Part shown: one piece after another, positions 56,204 to 64,000 of the stretch
Numbering within the stretch: the first letter of the stretch is position 1
Layout: the number at the start of each line of letters is the position of its first letter
The notes under the pieces: generated by a model
Seen by the model: the letters and a program-made list of their open reading frames with translations, nothing else
The model's database searches: none
What the model was told of the DNA's origin: nothing
Position numbers and translations under genes: made by a program
Source: Saccharopolyspora gloriosae
GTDB taxonomy: Bacteria > Actinomycetota > Actinomycetes > Mycobacteriales > Pseudonocardiaceae
Reading direction: 5' to 3'
Assembly (NCBI RefSeq): GCF_022828475.1
Contig: NZ_CP059557.1
Coordinates: 6,371,470 to 6,435,469 of the forward strand
DNA length: 64,000 bases

Positions 56204-56818
56204 ATGTTCGCAGAACTCGCGCTGGTGGCTACCGCCAGCGGTGGCACCGCCGCCGTGGCCTACGCCAACCGGCTGCACCGCCGGTTGCACACCGACCCGC
56301 TGACCCGGCTCGGAAACCGCGACGCCCTGACCCGCGTGTTCCGGCGGGTGCAGCGCCGCGCCGGGCGCGGCGGGCTCGTCGGGCTGCTGCTGGTTGACGT
56401 CGACCGGTTCAAGCTGATCAACGACACTCACGGCCACCGCACCGGCGACGCCATGCTCACCGCAATCGCCGCCGATCTCGACGACTCATGCAGGCCGGGC
56501 GAGGTGCCGATTCGGCTGCACGGCGACGAATTCGCCGTACTGCTCACCAACCTCGCTGACGTGCGCGTTGCGGAACTGCGAGCCCGTGACCTGCGCAGCC
56601 ACCTCGCCACCACGCACCTGGTCGACGGGCTCCCGTTGGCCGTGTCGGTCTCGATCGGTGCAGCCGTCGACACCGCCCGCACCACCACGCTGCCCGCACT
56701 GCTCGGCCACGCCGACACCCGCATGTACGGCGACAAGCACACCCGCCCCGTCACCACCCTGCCCACCCGCACCGCCGCACCAACGCGTCAACGGGACCTG
56801 CCGAGGGAGGCCGCCTGA
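56204..56818 (+). CDS. Small GGDEF-domain nucleotide cyclase
   Basis: The protein has 204 residues from ATG 56204, with AGGAGG upstream. One short hydrophobic N-terminal segment is followed by a full GGDEF domain: DPLTRLGNRDAL, DVDRFKLINDTHGHRTGD, the signature HGDEF at residues 106-110 (first Gly is His) and HADTRMYGDKHT. The metal- and nucleotide-binding residues are kept. The inhibitory RxxD I-site reads RPGE, so product inhibition may be lost. It could make c-di-GMP or another cyclic nucleotide. It is located between ssb and prim-pol, downstream of a PycTM-like protein. A 30-residue tail is Thr/Arg-rich. Confidence 0.88.
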   Translation: MFAELALVATASGGTAAVAYANRLHRRLHTDPLTRLGNRDALTRVFRRVQRRAGRGGLVGLLLVDVDRFKLINDTHGHRTGDAMLTAIAADLDDSCRPGEVPIRLHGDEFAVLLTNLADVRVAELRARDLRSHLATTHLVDGLPLAVSVSIGAAVDTARTTTLPALLGHADTRMYGDKHTRPVTTLPTRTAAPTRQRDLPREAA

Positions 56819-57138
56819 TGACCGAACACACCACCACGATCACCATCTCCACTCGCGCTCTAGACACCGCCACCAACGACTACGAGGCCGTGGGCGCCGC
56901 GCTGAAAGCTGTGATCGACGCCCCGAACTCGGAGGCGAGGGAGAACGAGCTGTACGTCCTCGCTCACCGCAGTACCGCTTTGGCCGACGCCTACCGGGCG
57001 CTTGCCGGAGCATGCGTGTTCCACCGTGGCCTCTTCTTCGCGCTGCGAGCGGCCGGCCAGCACTACGACGACGTCGCTAGGGAAAACACTGCCCGCGCGG
57101 GCCGGCTCAAGACCCTGCGACAGCTGGAGGAAGCGTGA
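56818..57138 (+). CDS. Small hypothetical protein between the GGDEF and prim-pol genes
   Basis: The protein has 106 residues, ATG 56818 overlapping the GGDEF stop (TGATG) and its own stop overlapping the prim-pol start. Mostly helical (EAVGAALKAVIDAPNSEARE ... AYRALAGACVFHRGLF). No recognised family. The tight coupling suggests a partner of the cyclase or of the primase. Confidence 0.6.
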   Translation: MTEHTTTITISTRALDTATNDYEAVGAALKAVIDAPNSEARENELYVLAHRSTALADAYRALAGACVFHRGLFFALRAAGQHYDDVARENTARAGRLKTLRQLEEA

Positions 57139-58088
57139 ACATCGCAACTGCACAGCTTCGCGCGTGGGCGCTATGCCTGGCCGAACTCGGCTGGCACGTC
57201 TTCCCGCTGCGCCCCGGCACGAAACGCCCCGCCCTGCACGGACATCGCACCTGCCCCGGAACGGGCGTCTGCGCCAACGGACACCGCGGGTGGGAGCAGC
57301 GCGCCACCACCGAGCCCGACCGCATCCGCGGCTGCTGGTCCGAGATCCCGTTCGGTATCGGGATCGCCACCGGCCCGTCCGGGTTGCTGGTCGTCGACTG
57401 CGACCAGCCCGGCCACGGGCACCGCCTAGCCGACGGCTGGAACACGTTGGGGATCACCACCGGCTCGGAAGTCCTCGCCAGCCTCACCCGGCGCTCCGGG
57501 CAGCCCTGGCCCGACACCTACACCGTGGCCACCCCGTCCGGCGGAATGCACCACTACTTCCGCGCCCCGGCCGGGCTCCGCAACACTGCCGGCATTCTCG
57601 GCCCGCTGATCGACACCCGCGCCGAAGGCGGCTACGTCGTCGCACCCGGATCGACCACTCCGGAAGGCGCCTACGAACTCCTCGACGACACCGAACCGGT
57701 TGATCCGCCGGGGTGGTTGGTCCGGGCACTGGCTCCCAAGCCGTCTACGGCGATCTCAGCGCCTCGTGAGGTCGCTCCTGTGCGGGTGTCCCGCTACGTA
57801 TCTGCCGCTATCCGGTCCATCTGCGACCGGCTGGCAGCGACCGGCACAGGGCCGCAAAACCACGCACTGCACCAAGCCGCCCTGCAACTGGGGCGCCTGG
57901 TAGCCGGGGGAGCCGTCGACGACGCCACCGCCCGCACGGCACTGCACCACGCCATGTCCCGGCTGCCTCTCACGCGACCGAACGAGCCGTGGAACCCGGA
58001 TCAGATCGACGCCACGATCGACTCCGCATTCCGTTGGGCCGCTGATCACCCGCGAGCCCTCCGCAACCGGGGTGATCAGGCCGCATGA
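57135..58088 (+). CDS. Bifunctional DNA primase/polymerase (prim-pol)
   Basis: The protein has 317 residues from GTG 57135. The prim-pol catalytic core shows the hhDhD motif VVDCDQPG (Asp88 and Asp90), the GIATGPSGLLV strand and SGGMHHYFR. A C-terminal helical region (DDATARTALHHAMSRLPL) resembles the PriCT end of such proteins. This replicase type replaces RepSA in a group of AICEs and starts replication of the excised circle. It forms a coupled pair with the DUF3987 gene through an ATGA overlap. Confidence 0.9.
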   Translation: MNIATAQLRAWALCLAELGWHVFPLRPGTKRPALHGHRTCPGTGVCANGHRGWEQRATTEPDRIRGCWSEIPFGIGIATGPSGLLVVDCDQPGHGHRLADGWNTLGITTGSEVLASLTRRSGQPWPDTYTVATPSGGMHHYFRAPAGLRNTAGILGPLIDTRAEGGYVVAPGSTTPEGAYELLDDTEPVDPPGWLVRALAPKPSTAISAPREVAPVRVSRYVSAAIRSICDRLAATGTGPQNHALHQAALQLGRLVAGGAVDDATARTALHHAMSRLPLTRPNEPWNPDQIDATIDSAFRWAADHPRALRNRGDQAA

Positions 58089-59689
58089 GCACCCCGCAAC
58101 CGCAAACCCCCGGGCTCGGGCGCATCCAGCGCCCGAGCCACCCCACCCACACCGGAGAGGAGGAGCCCATGACCACCCAACTGCACGCCGTCCCGGACAC
58201 CACCGACCAGCAGCCCGCCCGCTGGGAGGACGCGCCGATCCCGCTGGACAGCGTGCGTGATCTGCCCGCGTTCCCGACTTCTGCACTTCCCGGATGGCTG
58301 GCTGACATGGTCGGCGCGGTCTCCGAGTTCACCCAGACCCCGCCGGATCTGGCCGGAAGCGTCGCGCTCTCGTCGCTGTCCACCGCGATCGGCGGCCGCG
58401 CCTCGATCAAGGTGCGCCCCGGCTACACCGAACCGGCGAACCTGTTCCTGATCGCCGCCCTCCCGCCCGGGACCCGCAAGTCCGAGGTGTTCCGAGTGAT
58501 GACCACCCCGGTGTACGCCGTTGAGCAGCACCTTGGCGAGCATGCCATGCCGAAGATCGAAGCCGCCCAGCTCTCCAAACGCATCGCCGAGCGTGAAGCC
58601 CGCGAAGCCGAAGAGAAGGCCGCCAGCGACGACCCGTCCTCGGTCGACGACGCCACCGACGCCGCGCTGCGCGCTCAGGGCATCGTGGTGCCGCCAAAGC
58701 CGAAGCTCGTGGTCAACAACATCACCCCGGAAAAGGCCACCGCGCGCCTGATTGAGCAGGGCGGCAGGCTCGCCGTGCTCGCCCCGGAGGGCGGCATCAT
58801 CTCGATCATCGCCGGGCGCTACTCCGGCACCGCGAACTTCGACGTGTTCCTGTCCGGCCACGCCGGTGAACCGCTCGACGTCGAACGCCAGGGCCGCGAC
58901 GAGATCCGCGTCGACGCCGCGCACCTCACCCTTGGGTTGGTCGTGCAGCCGATCGTGCTCAAGAACCTCGCCGCCATCACCGACGCCCGGGACAAGGGGC
59001 TGTTGGGCCGGTTCCTGTACTCGCTGCCGACCTCCACCCTCGGGTTCCGCGAGACCCGCGCGGCTGCTCCGATCCCGGACGAGGTCGCCACCGCCTACGA
59101 CACCCGCATGCGCACCCTCGTGCACCACTACGCGGGACTGTCGAAGCCGGTGCCGTTCGTGTTCAGCAGCGACGCCAACGAGGCCATGTACGAACTTCAG
59201 GCGGAAGTGGAGCCACACCTGCGGCCCGGTGCGGCCTACGGGCACATGACCGACTGGGCCGGAAAATACCCCGGCGCAGTCGCCCGCCTCGCCGGGAACC
59301 TCCACGCCGCCCACCACCTCGACACCGCAGGCGAACACGAGATCACCCGCGACACCTTCACCGCCGCACGGCGACTCGGCGAGTACTTCCTCGCCCACGC
59401 CGTGGCCACCTACGACCACATGGGAACCGACGCCACCCTCGACGACGCCCGCACCATCCTCGCCTGGATCGAACGCACCCAACCCACCGCATTCACCCGC
59501 CGCGACGTGCAAGCCGCCCACCGCCGCCACTTCACCAGCGCCACCTCGATCGACCCCGCCCTCGCCGTGCTCGAAGACCGCGGCCACATCCTGCGCACCG
59601 ACCCGCCCGCCCGCACTGGACCCGGCCGCAAACCCGGCGCCACCTACTGGCCGCACCCCTCCTACCGCGCACTCGCCGACCGGCCCTGA
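58085..59689 (+). CDS. DUF3987-type replication ATPase/helicase-like protein
   Basis: The protein has 534 residues, ATG 58085. A DUF3987/YfjI-like core lies at about residues 60-400, with a P-loop-like ALPPGTRKSEVFR, a long insert of charged helices (EAAQLSKRIAEREAREAEEK), the APEGGIISIIAGRY segment and FLSGHAGEPLDV. The C-terminal 100 residues form a winged-helix-like module (TRRDVQAAHRRHFTSATSID). Family members accompany prim-pol and are thought to act as the replicative helicase or loader. A GTP/ATP role is inferred because the Walker A is non-canonical. Confidence 0.85.
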   Translation: MSTPQPQTPGLGRIQRPSHPTHTGEEEPMTTQLHAVPDTTDQQPARWEDAPIPLDSVRDLPAFPTSALPGWLADMVGAVSEFTQTPPDLAGSVALSSLSTAIGGRASIKVRPGYTEPANLFLIAALPPGTRKSEVFRVMTTPVYAVEQHLGEHAMPKIEAAQLSKRIAEREAREAEEKAASDDPSSVDDATDAALRAQGIVVPPKPKLVVNNITPEKATARLIEQGGRLAVLAPEGGIISIIAGRYSGTANFDVFLSGHAGEPLDVERQGRDEIRVDAAHLTLGLVVQPIVLKNLAAITDARDKGLLGRFLYSLPTSTLGFRETRAAAPIPDEVATAYDTRMRTLVHHYAGLSKPVPFVFSSDANEAMYELQAEVEPHLRPGAAYGHMTDWAGKYPGAVARLAGNLHAAHHLDTAGEHEITRDTFTAARRLGEYFLAHAVATYDHMGTDATLDDARTILAWIERTQPTAFTRRDVQAAHRRHFTSATSIDPALAVLEDRGHILRTDPPARTGPGRKPGATYWPHPSYRALADRP

Positions 59690-59700
59690 ACCGCTACCCC

Positions 59701-59971
59701 GTACACAAAATCCACACAATCCACAGAAACACCGAAACCGCAGGTCAAGGCACTCATGTCCGCTCGTGCGGAGCGTCAACAAAATGGACACAGAATGACA
59801 CAAAATTCAGCCCCGCCCGTCCGACCGGTCACCGCAAGCTGCTGACCTGCACGGATTTTTGTGCACATTCTGTGGACATTCTGTTGACGCCAGCAAGATC
59901 ACAACACGGCCCGCTGACCTGCTGAAACGACCAGCCGCCGGGGTTTTGTGGATTTTGTGGATTCTGTGTAC
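59701..59971. repeat. Nested inverted iteron region, candidate replication origin
   Basis: Four AT-rich blocks sit in a GC-rich context. Block 1 (59701-59730) and block 4 (59942-59971) are inverted copies of a 30-bp unit, matching at 26 of 30 positions, each made of three 9-bp TTNTGTGGA-type repeats. Block 2 (59778-59808) and block 3 (59854-59891) are inverted copies made of three 10-11-bp repeats of the form TTCTGTGGACA/TTNTGTTGACG. The array is symmetric about position 59835, near a GACCGGTC palindrome (59823-59830). Iterons next to rep genes normally mark an origin; operator use for xis-int is the alternative. Confidence 0.75.
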
Positions 59972-60004
59972 GCCCCCTTCGCTCTCACCGCCCGGGAGAC
60001 ACCC

Positions 60005-60415
60005 ATGTCCGAACGCCGCTACCGCACCAGCCTCGACTGCTACGACCCGAACGCCGACCGCCACCCTCTCCCGACCTACCCCTGGGGCGAGGCACCCGAG
60101 CACCTGTTCACCCGCCGCCAACTCCGCGAAACCGGACTTTGCCCAGGCCGACAACCCGCCGTCGCCCAAATGCTCCGACCACGACAGCGCCGACCGACCG
60201 ACCCACTCCGCGCCTGGCTCTACGACGGACACCACGCCACCGAGAAACGCACCCCCACCCTCGCCCAGCACCGCGCCATCCGAGCGATGAACCGCGCACA
60301 CCGCATCTGCGACACCTGCGACTGCGACGTCGGCTACCGCATCCCCAAAACCCCACCACTCCACGGGGAATGCCTCGACTGCCACGACAGCCGTACCCAA
60401 CCGGCCGTGGCCTGA
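60005..60415 (+). CDS. RRQRL-motif zinc-binding protein
   Basis: The protein has 136 residues from ATG 60005, with GGGAG upstream. The N-terminal half has FTRRQLRETGLCPGRQPAVA, the RRQRL-type signature of a family confined to actinomycete mobile elements. The C-terminal half is a zinc ribbon (CDTCDCDVG ... GECLDCH). Function is unknown; its place beside xis-int suggests a role in excision or DNA processing. The gene starts 34 bp after the iteron region. Confidence 0.8.
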   Translation: MSERRYRTSLDCYDPNADRHPLPTYPWGEAPEHLFTRRQLRETGLCPGRQPAVAQMLRPRQRRPTDPLRAWLYDGHHATEKRTPTLAQHRAIRAMNRAHRICDTCDCDVGYRIPKTPPLHGECLDCHDSRTQPAVA

Positions 60416-60427
60416 ACTGGAGGAACC

Positions 60428-60625
60428 ATGCCCACTCGACGAAGCGGCACCTGGATGACCGTCCCCGAGTTCTGCACCGAGATGGCCATCTCCCGATCCA
60501 CCTTCGACGACTGGCGCGCCAAAGGCCGAAGCCCGAAGTGCATCCGGCTCCCCAACGGCTCACTGCGCATCAAACGCACCGACTTCGACACCTGGCTCGA
60601 CACCCTGGAGGCCGACGCGGCGTGA
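60428..60625 (+). CDS. xis: Excisionase / MerR-like HTH protein
   Basis: The protein has 65 residues, ATG 60428, with GGAGGA 6 nt upstream. A single winged helix (WMTVPEFCTEMAISRSTFDD ... IRLPNGSLRIKRTDFDTWL) of the AICE Xis type. It bends attL/attR DNA so the integrase favours excision. Its stop overlaps the integrase start (GTGA), a typical coupled xis-int pair. Confidence 0.9.
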   Translation: MPTRRSGTWMTVPEFCTEMAISRSTFDDWRAKGRSPKCIRLPNGSLRIKRTDFDTWLDTLEADAA

Positions 60626-61989
60626 CCGACACCAGCTACAACGTCCAGATCTGGGAAACCAAACCCCGTAAGAACGCCAGCGGCAAGGTCACCAGCTACC
60701 GGGTCCGGTGGCGTGTCGGCACGCACGAGCATCACGAGTCGTTCAAGGGAAAGACGCTCGCGAGCAGCTTCCACGCACAGCTCGTGACCGCCGCCAGCAA
60801 GGGCGAAGCGTTCCTCGTCGACGAGCCGGGACTCCCGGTGTCGATGACTCGGGCGACGGCGAATCAGATGAGCTGGTTCGACTTCGCCTGTGCCTACGTC
60901 GACATGAAGTGGCCGCACACGTCCCCCGGCCACCGCAAGAGCACGGCGGACTCGCTGATCGTGATCACAAGCGCACTGCTCACCACTGAGAACGGAAAAC
61001 CGGATCAGAAGGTCACGAATAGTGCCCTGCGCACCGCCTTCAGCTCCCGCGCCCGCAACGGCGAGCATCCGGATGAAATCCGGCGGGCTCTGCGCTGGAT
61101 CGCCGACCACACCCACAAGGTGAGCGCGCTCGCAAAACCCGAGCTACTGCGCGACGTACTGCGAGCGCTCGACCTGAAGCAGAGTGGCGAACGCGCGGCG
61201 CCGGACACCATCCGGCTCCGCCGTACGACGTTCCGCGGCGCGATCGACTACGCGATCGAGAAGAAGCTGCTGACCGCTAACCCCCTGGACGAGGTGAAGG
61301 TGAATCGCAACACCGCAACCCTCAAGCAAGTCGATCGGCGCTCAGTCGCCAACCCTTTTCAGGCCAGGATGCTTCTACATGCCGTGCAGAAGCGGAGCGA
61401 CCGGCTCACGGCGTTCTTCGCGCTGCTGTACTACGCGGCGTTGCGCCCAGAGGAGGCGACGAACATTGGCAAGCGGAATCTAGCTATACCGGCGGAGGGG
61501 TGGGGTGAGCTGCACCTCGACAAGGCGACACCAGAGATTGCCGAGCCATGGTCTGACTCTGGCGCGCGCAGTGAGCCGCGCAACCTGAAGCACCGGGTGG
61601 ACAGCACCGGGCGAGTGGTCCCGTGCCCGCCTGAGCTCACCGCGCTCCTGCACCGCCACATCGCCAAGCACGGCACGGCACCGGATGGTCGGCTGTTCGC
61701 AGGCGTGCGTAATGGCGGACGTCTTGGAAGCAGCGTCTACGGCCGGGTGTGGGCACAAGCTCGCGCCGACGTGTTCACCAAAGAGGTCCAGTCATCGCCG
61801 TTGGCGAAGCGCCCCTACGACCTCCGTCACGCCGCAGTGTCGACGTGGCTTAATGCCGGCGTTGAGGCGACCCGTATTGCCGAGTGGGCCGGGCACAGCG
61901 TGCACGTCCTACTGCGCGTCTACGCCAAGTGCCTGGACGGGGGCGAGCAGGCAGCCAGGGAGCGGGTACAGCGCGCGCTCGGCGGTTGA
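60622..61989 (+). CDS. int: Tyrosine site-specific integrase
   Basis: The protein has 455 residues from GTG 60622. An AP2-like arm-binding N terminus is followed by a core-binding domain and the catalytic domain with Arg275 (AALRPEEA), Arg402 and His403 in YDLRH, His425 (GHSVH) and nucleophile Tyr434 (LLRVYAK). The usual first His of HxLRH is Tyr399 here, a tolerated variant. It lies about 100 bp from attR and should recombine the 78-bp att core in tRNA-Tyr. The 3' part uses ATA and CTA codons unlike the host. Confidence 0.93.
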   Translation: MTDTSYNVQIWETKPRKNASGKVTSYRVRWRVGTHEHHESFKGKTLASSFHAQLVTAASKGEAFLVDEPGLPVSMTRATANQMSWFDFACAYVDMKWPHTSPGHRKSTADSLIVITSALLTTENGKPDQKVTNSALRTAFSSRARNGEHPDEIRRALRWIADHTHKVSALAKPELLRDVLRALDLKQSGERAAPDTIRLRRTTFRGAIDYAIEKKLLTANPLDEVKVNRNTATLKQVDRRSVANPFQARMLLHAVQKRSDRLTAFFALLYYAALRPEEATNIGKRNLAIPAEGWGELHLDKATPEIAEPWSDSGARSEPRNLKHRVDSTGRVVPCPPELTALLHRHIAKHGTAPDGRLFAGVRNGGRLGSSVYGRVWAQARADVFTKEVQSSPLAKRPYDLRHAAVSTWLNAGVEATRIAEWAGHSVHVLLRVYAKCLDGGEQAARERVQRALGG

Positions 61990-62001
61990 GCCCCCACGGC
62001 C

Positions 62002-62015
62002 GTGTCCGCGCATTG
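62002..62015 (+). promoter_or_regulatory. Candidate integrase arm site, right
   Basis: GTGTCCGCGCATTG pairs with the near-identical site at 47172-47185. It overlaps the palindrome GTCCGCGGAC (62015-62024) and lies 77 bp from the att core. Confidence 0.5.
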
Positions 62016-62071
62016 TCCGCGGACAGCCGCAGAGGTCCGTAGGCGCTCGGGTCCAACCGCATAGGACAGCA

Positions 62072-62110
62072 AACGGCCCGGTGACCGTTCGTGCAGGTCA
62101 CCGGGCCGTT
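62072..62110 (-). terminator. tRNA-Tyr terminator (element copy)
   Basis: A 13-bp stem CGGCCCGGTGACC/GGTCACCGGGCCG extended by AA/TT, just beyond the tRNA-Tyr 3' end. The matching hairpin at attL (46998-47038) is the original chromosomal copy, so the element brings its own terminator as well as the tRNA 3' half. Confidence 0.75.
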
Positions 62111-62169
62111 TCGGCTGGTGTGCCAGGTGGAGGATTCGAACCTCCGAAGCTTTCGCGGCTGATTTACAG
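62092..62169 (-). repeat. attR: 78-bp direct repeat
   Basis: Identical to 47020-47097. It spans half of the terminator and the 3' 49 nt of the functional tRNA-Tyr. Beyond 62169 the tRNA continues with chromosomal sequence. Confidence 0.95.
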
Positions 62170-62201
62170 TCAGCTCCCTTTGGCCGCTCGGGCAACCTGG
62201 C
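62121..62201 (-). tRNA. tRNA-Tyr (GTA), reconstituted by the element
   Basis: An 81-nt class II tRNA with a long variable arm. Acceptor GCCAGGT pairs with ACCTGGC, the D-arm reads CCCGAGCGGCC, the anticodon loop is CTGTAAA (anticodon GTA) and the T-arm is GGTTCGAATCC. CCA is not encoded. The 5' 32 nt are chromosomal and the 3' 49 nt come from the element, so integration leaves a working tRNA. Confidence 0.97.
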
Positions 62202-62326
62202 GTCGCCTGCCAGCTCTCGCTGGCTTGCGGGGACAAGAATACAGGTGTGCGTCGACCGGTTCCGGAGGGGGTGCGGCCGGTAGCGTGTCCGGGCGAGACG
62301 TCTCGTTCCAACAGGAGGTATGCGCG

Positions 62327-62818
62327 GTGGCAGACCCGTCGTTCGACGTGGTGAGCAAGGTGGACCGGCAGGAAGTGGACAACGCGCTGAACCAGGCCGC
62401 CAAGGAACTGGCGAACCGGTTCGACTTCCGCGGTACGGGCACGAAGATCCAGTGGTCGGGGCAGGAGGCGATCGTGCTGGAGTCCGAGACCGAGGAGCGG
62501 TGCCGGGCCGCGATCGAGGTGTTCAAGGAGAAGCTGATCAAACGCGGCATCTCGTTGAAGGCGTTCGACGTGGGTGAGCCCGCCGGCTCCGGGCAGGTGT
62601 ACCGGGTCAGCGGCAAGGTCGTGCAGGGCATCGAGCAGGACGTGGCGAAGAAGATCTCGAAGAAGATCCGCGACGAAGGCCCGAAGGGCGTGCAGGCGCA
62701 GATCCAGGGTGAGCAGCTGCGGGTGTCCGGCAAGAAGAAGGACGATCTGCAGAACGTGATCCAGTTGTTGAAGTCCACCGATTTCGACGTGGCGTTGCAG
62801 TTCGAGAACTTCCGCTGA
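62327..62818 (+). CDS. yajQ: YajQ-family nucleotide-binding protein
   Basis: The protein has 163 residues from GTG 62327, with AGGAGG 8 nt upstream. It is full length for UPF0234/YajQ ([20 protein letters not shown] ... [18 protein letters not shown] ... VRISG-like segment [19 protein letters not shown]). In Xanthomonas the homologue binds c-di-GMP and acts with a transcription factor, but nucleotide specificity varies. It is divergent from tRNA-Tyr, and a hairpin follows at 62857. Confidence 0.93.
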   Translation: MADPSFDVVSKVDRQEVDNALNQAAKELANRFDFRGTGTKIQWSGQEAIVLESETEERCRAAIEVFKEKLIKRGISLKAFDVGEPAGSGQVYRVSGKVVQGIEQDVAKKISKKIRDEGPKGVQAQIQGEQLRVSGKKKDDLQNVIQLLKSTDFDVALQFENFR

Positions 62819-62856
62819 TCCCGGCCGCTTCGGCGCCGGCCGTCCGTGGAACCAGG

Positions 62857-62889
62857 CCGGGTGCCGCTCAAGGCAAGCACGGCACCCGG
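62857..62889 (+). terminator. yajQ terminator
   Basis: A 9-bp stem CCGGGTGCC/GGCACCCGG with a 15-nt loop, 39 bp after the stop. Confidence 0.6.
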
Positions 62890-63130
62890 TCTCCGGCTTC
62901 GAACACGATCACGTCGAGTGGCCGCAACGCCGCCCAGCGTCGCCGCTGCGCCCCGAACCAGCATCTCCGTGCCCTCAGGGCCACCCGAGCGGATTCACAT
63001 TGATCTTGAGCGTCTCAGCCGCTCCGCCGATCGGCGTGGAACGGGACACTGTCACCGGGAAACTGCGGTTACCTCCAGGACCGGTTCGTCTACCGTGGTG
63101 ACGACCGACAGGCGCTGGAGGGATGTCCGG

Positions 63131-64000
63131 GTGAAGGGAATCGTGCTCGCGGGTGGCAGCGGCACGCGGCTGCACCCGTTGACGCAGGGCGTGTCGAAGC
63201 AACTGCTGCCCGTTTACGACAAGCCGATGGTGTACTACCCGCTGTCGGTGCTGATGCTCGCGGGGATCCGCGACATCCTGCTCATCTCGACCCCGGTGGA
63301 CCTGCCGCTGTTCCGGCGGCTGCTCGGGGACGGATCGCAGTTCGGCGTCAACATCGAGTACGCGGAGCAGCCGCAGCCGAACGGGCTCGCCGAAGCCTTC
63401 GTGATCGGCGCGGACTTCATCGGCTCCGACCCGGTGGCGCTGGTGCTCGGGACAACATCTTCTACGGCCAGGGCTTCTCGCGGGTGTTGCAGCAGAGCAC
63501 TCGGGATCTGCACGGGTGCACGCTGTTCGGCTACCCGGTGCGCGACCCGCACCGCTACGGCGTCGGCGAGGTCGACTCCGCGGGCAAGCTCGTGTCCATC
63601 GTGGAGAAACCGGAGCGGCCGCGGTCCAACAAGGCCATCACCGGGCTCTACTTCTACGACAACGACGTGGTGGACATCGCTCGCGGCCTGACCCCGTCGC
63701 CTCGCGGCGAGCTGGAGATCACCGACGTCAACATGGCCTACCTGCGGCAGGGGCGGGCGCACCTGACCGAGCTGGGCCGCGGCTACGCGTGGCTGGACAC
63801 CGGCACGCACGACTCGCTGCTGGAAGCGGGCCAGTTCGTGCAGGTCCTGGAACACCGGCAGGGCGTCCGCATCGCGTGCCTGGAGGAGATCGCGTTGCGG
63901 ATGGGCTTCATCTCCGCGGACCAGTGCCACGCGCTCGGTACCAAGCTCGCCAAATCCGCCTACGGCGAATACGTCATGGAAGTGGCCCGCTCCGCGGGTG
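63131..64000 (+). pseudogene. rfbA: Glucose-1-phosphate thymidylyltransferase with an apparent frameshift, 3' end outside the window
   Basis: From GTG 63131 the sequence reads as a classic RmlA/RfbA enzyme ([37 protein letters not shown]). This enzyme makes dTDP-glucose from dTTP and glucose-1-phosphate for deoxysugars. At 63449-63451 the expected GLGDNIFYG segment is broken. The run GGG should be GGGG, and after the missing base the reading continues in another frame as [14 protein letters not shown] ... to the window edge. Both halves are otherwise perfect, so a recent mutation or a sequencing error in a G-run is likelier than decay. About 290 codons are visible, nearly the whole gene. Confidence 0.85.

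Larger units (their letters stand above)
47020..62169. mobile_element. AICE-type integrative and conjugative element in tRNA-Tyr (15.07-kb unit)
   Basis: Perfect 78-bp direct repeats (47020-47097 and 62092-62169) bound a block with integrase and excisionase at one end, a prim-pol/DUF3987 replication pair, SSB, an FtsK/TraB translocase, small membrane transfer proteins and regulators. This is the set that defines actinomycete integrative and conjugative elements, which move double-stranded DNA through a single TraB-like pump. No relaxase or type IV secretion genes are present. The gene order is gntR, nudix, XRE (opposed), then a long plus-strand run to int. All essential modules look intact, so excision may still occur. 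Confidence 0.92.

Overview
The window is high-GC actinomycete chromosome. Gene content and order (rpoC and rpoB, an mce cluster, rplL-rplJ, rplA-rplK, nusG, secE, tRNA-Trp, aspC, hadB-hadA, rpmG), frequent GTG/TTG starts with ATGA/GTGA overlaps, and an mce cluster lying between rplL and rpoB suggest the Pseudonocardiaceae, probably Saccharopolyspora or a close relative. The genus is an inference; no 16S rRNA is present.

Layout: 0.3-3.0 kb holds a MocR-type regulator and small proteins. 3.2-10.7 kb is rpoC and rpoB on the minus strand. 11.4-14.6 kb is a TPR-CHAT protein. 14.7-26.2 kb is a tightly overlapped minus-strand mce lipid-import operon (mkl, yrbEA, yrbEB, mceA-F and two Mce-associated proteins). 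26.5-31.9 kb is the ribosomal/antitermination block with an L10 leader and attenuator. 32.1-44.2 kb is housekeeping and metabolic: an aminotransferase, two hot-dog dehydratase subunits, L33, tRNA-Met, tRNA-Thr, a c-di-GMP phosphodiesterase with a degenerate GGDEF domain, hydrolases, an ECF sigma factor coupled to a VOC protein, prolyl aminopeptidase, a DUF574 methyltransferase and a cyclophilin. 44.3-47.0 kb is looser and accessory-looking (VanZ-like and DUF6461 proteins).

47.0-62.2 kb is a complete integrative and conjugative element of the actinomycete (AICE) type, inserted in the 3' end of a tRNA-Tyr gene. Perfect 78-bp direct repeats bound it (47020-47097 and 62092-62169), giving a unit of 15,072 bp. 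It encodes regulators (tandem-wHTH GntR, Nudix hydrolase, XRE-TPR), membrane and transfer proteins ending in an FtsK/TraB-type DNA translocase, a replication block (prim-pol, DUF3987 protein, SSB), an RRQRL-type zinc protein, excisionase and tyrosine integrase. Just before the zinc-protein gene is a 271-bp region in which four blocks of short TGTGGA-type iterons form a nested dyad; this is the best origin candidate.

The most unusual cargo sits between the translocase and the replication genes: a PycTM-like membrane protein (Pycsar-effector type), a helical protein, a stand-alone HEAGH peptidase, SSB and a small GGDEF protein with intact core motifs. No canonical Pycsar cyclase is present, so a GGDEF-made nucleotide signal acting on the membrane protein is a testable hypothesis. 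The right end returns to chromosome with yajQ and an rfbA gene carrying an apparent one-base frameshift.
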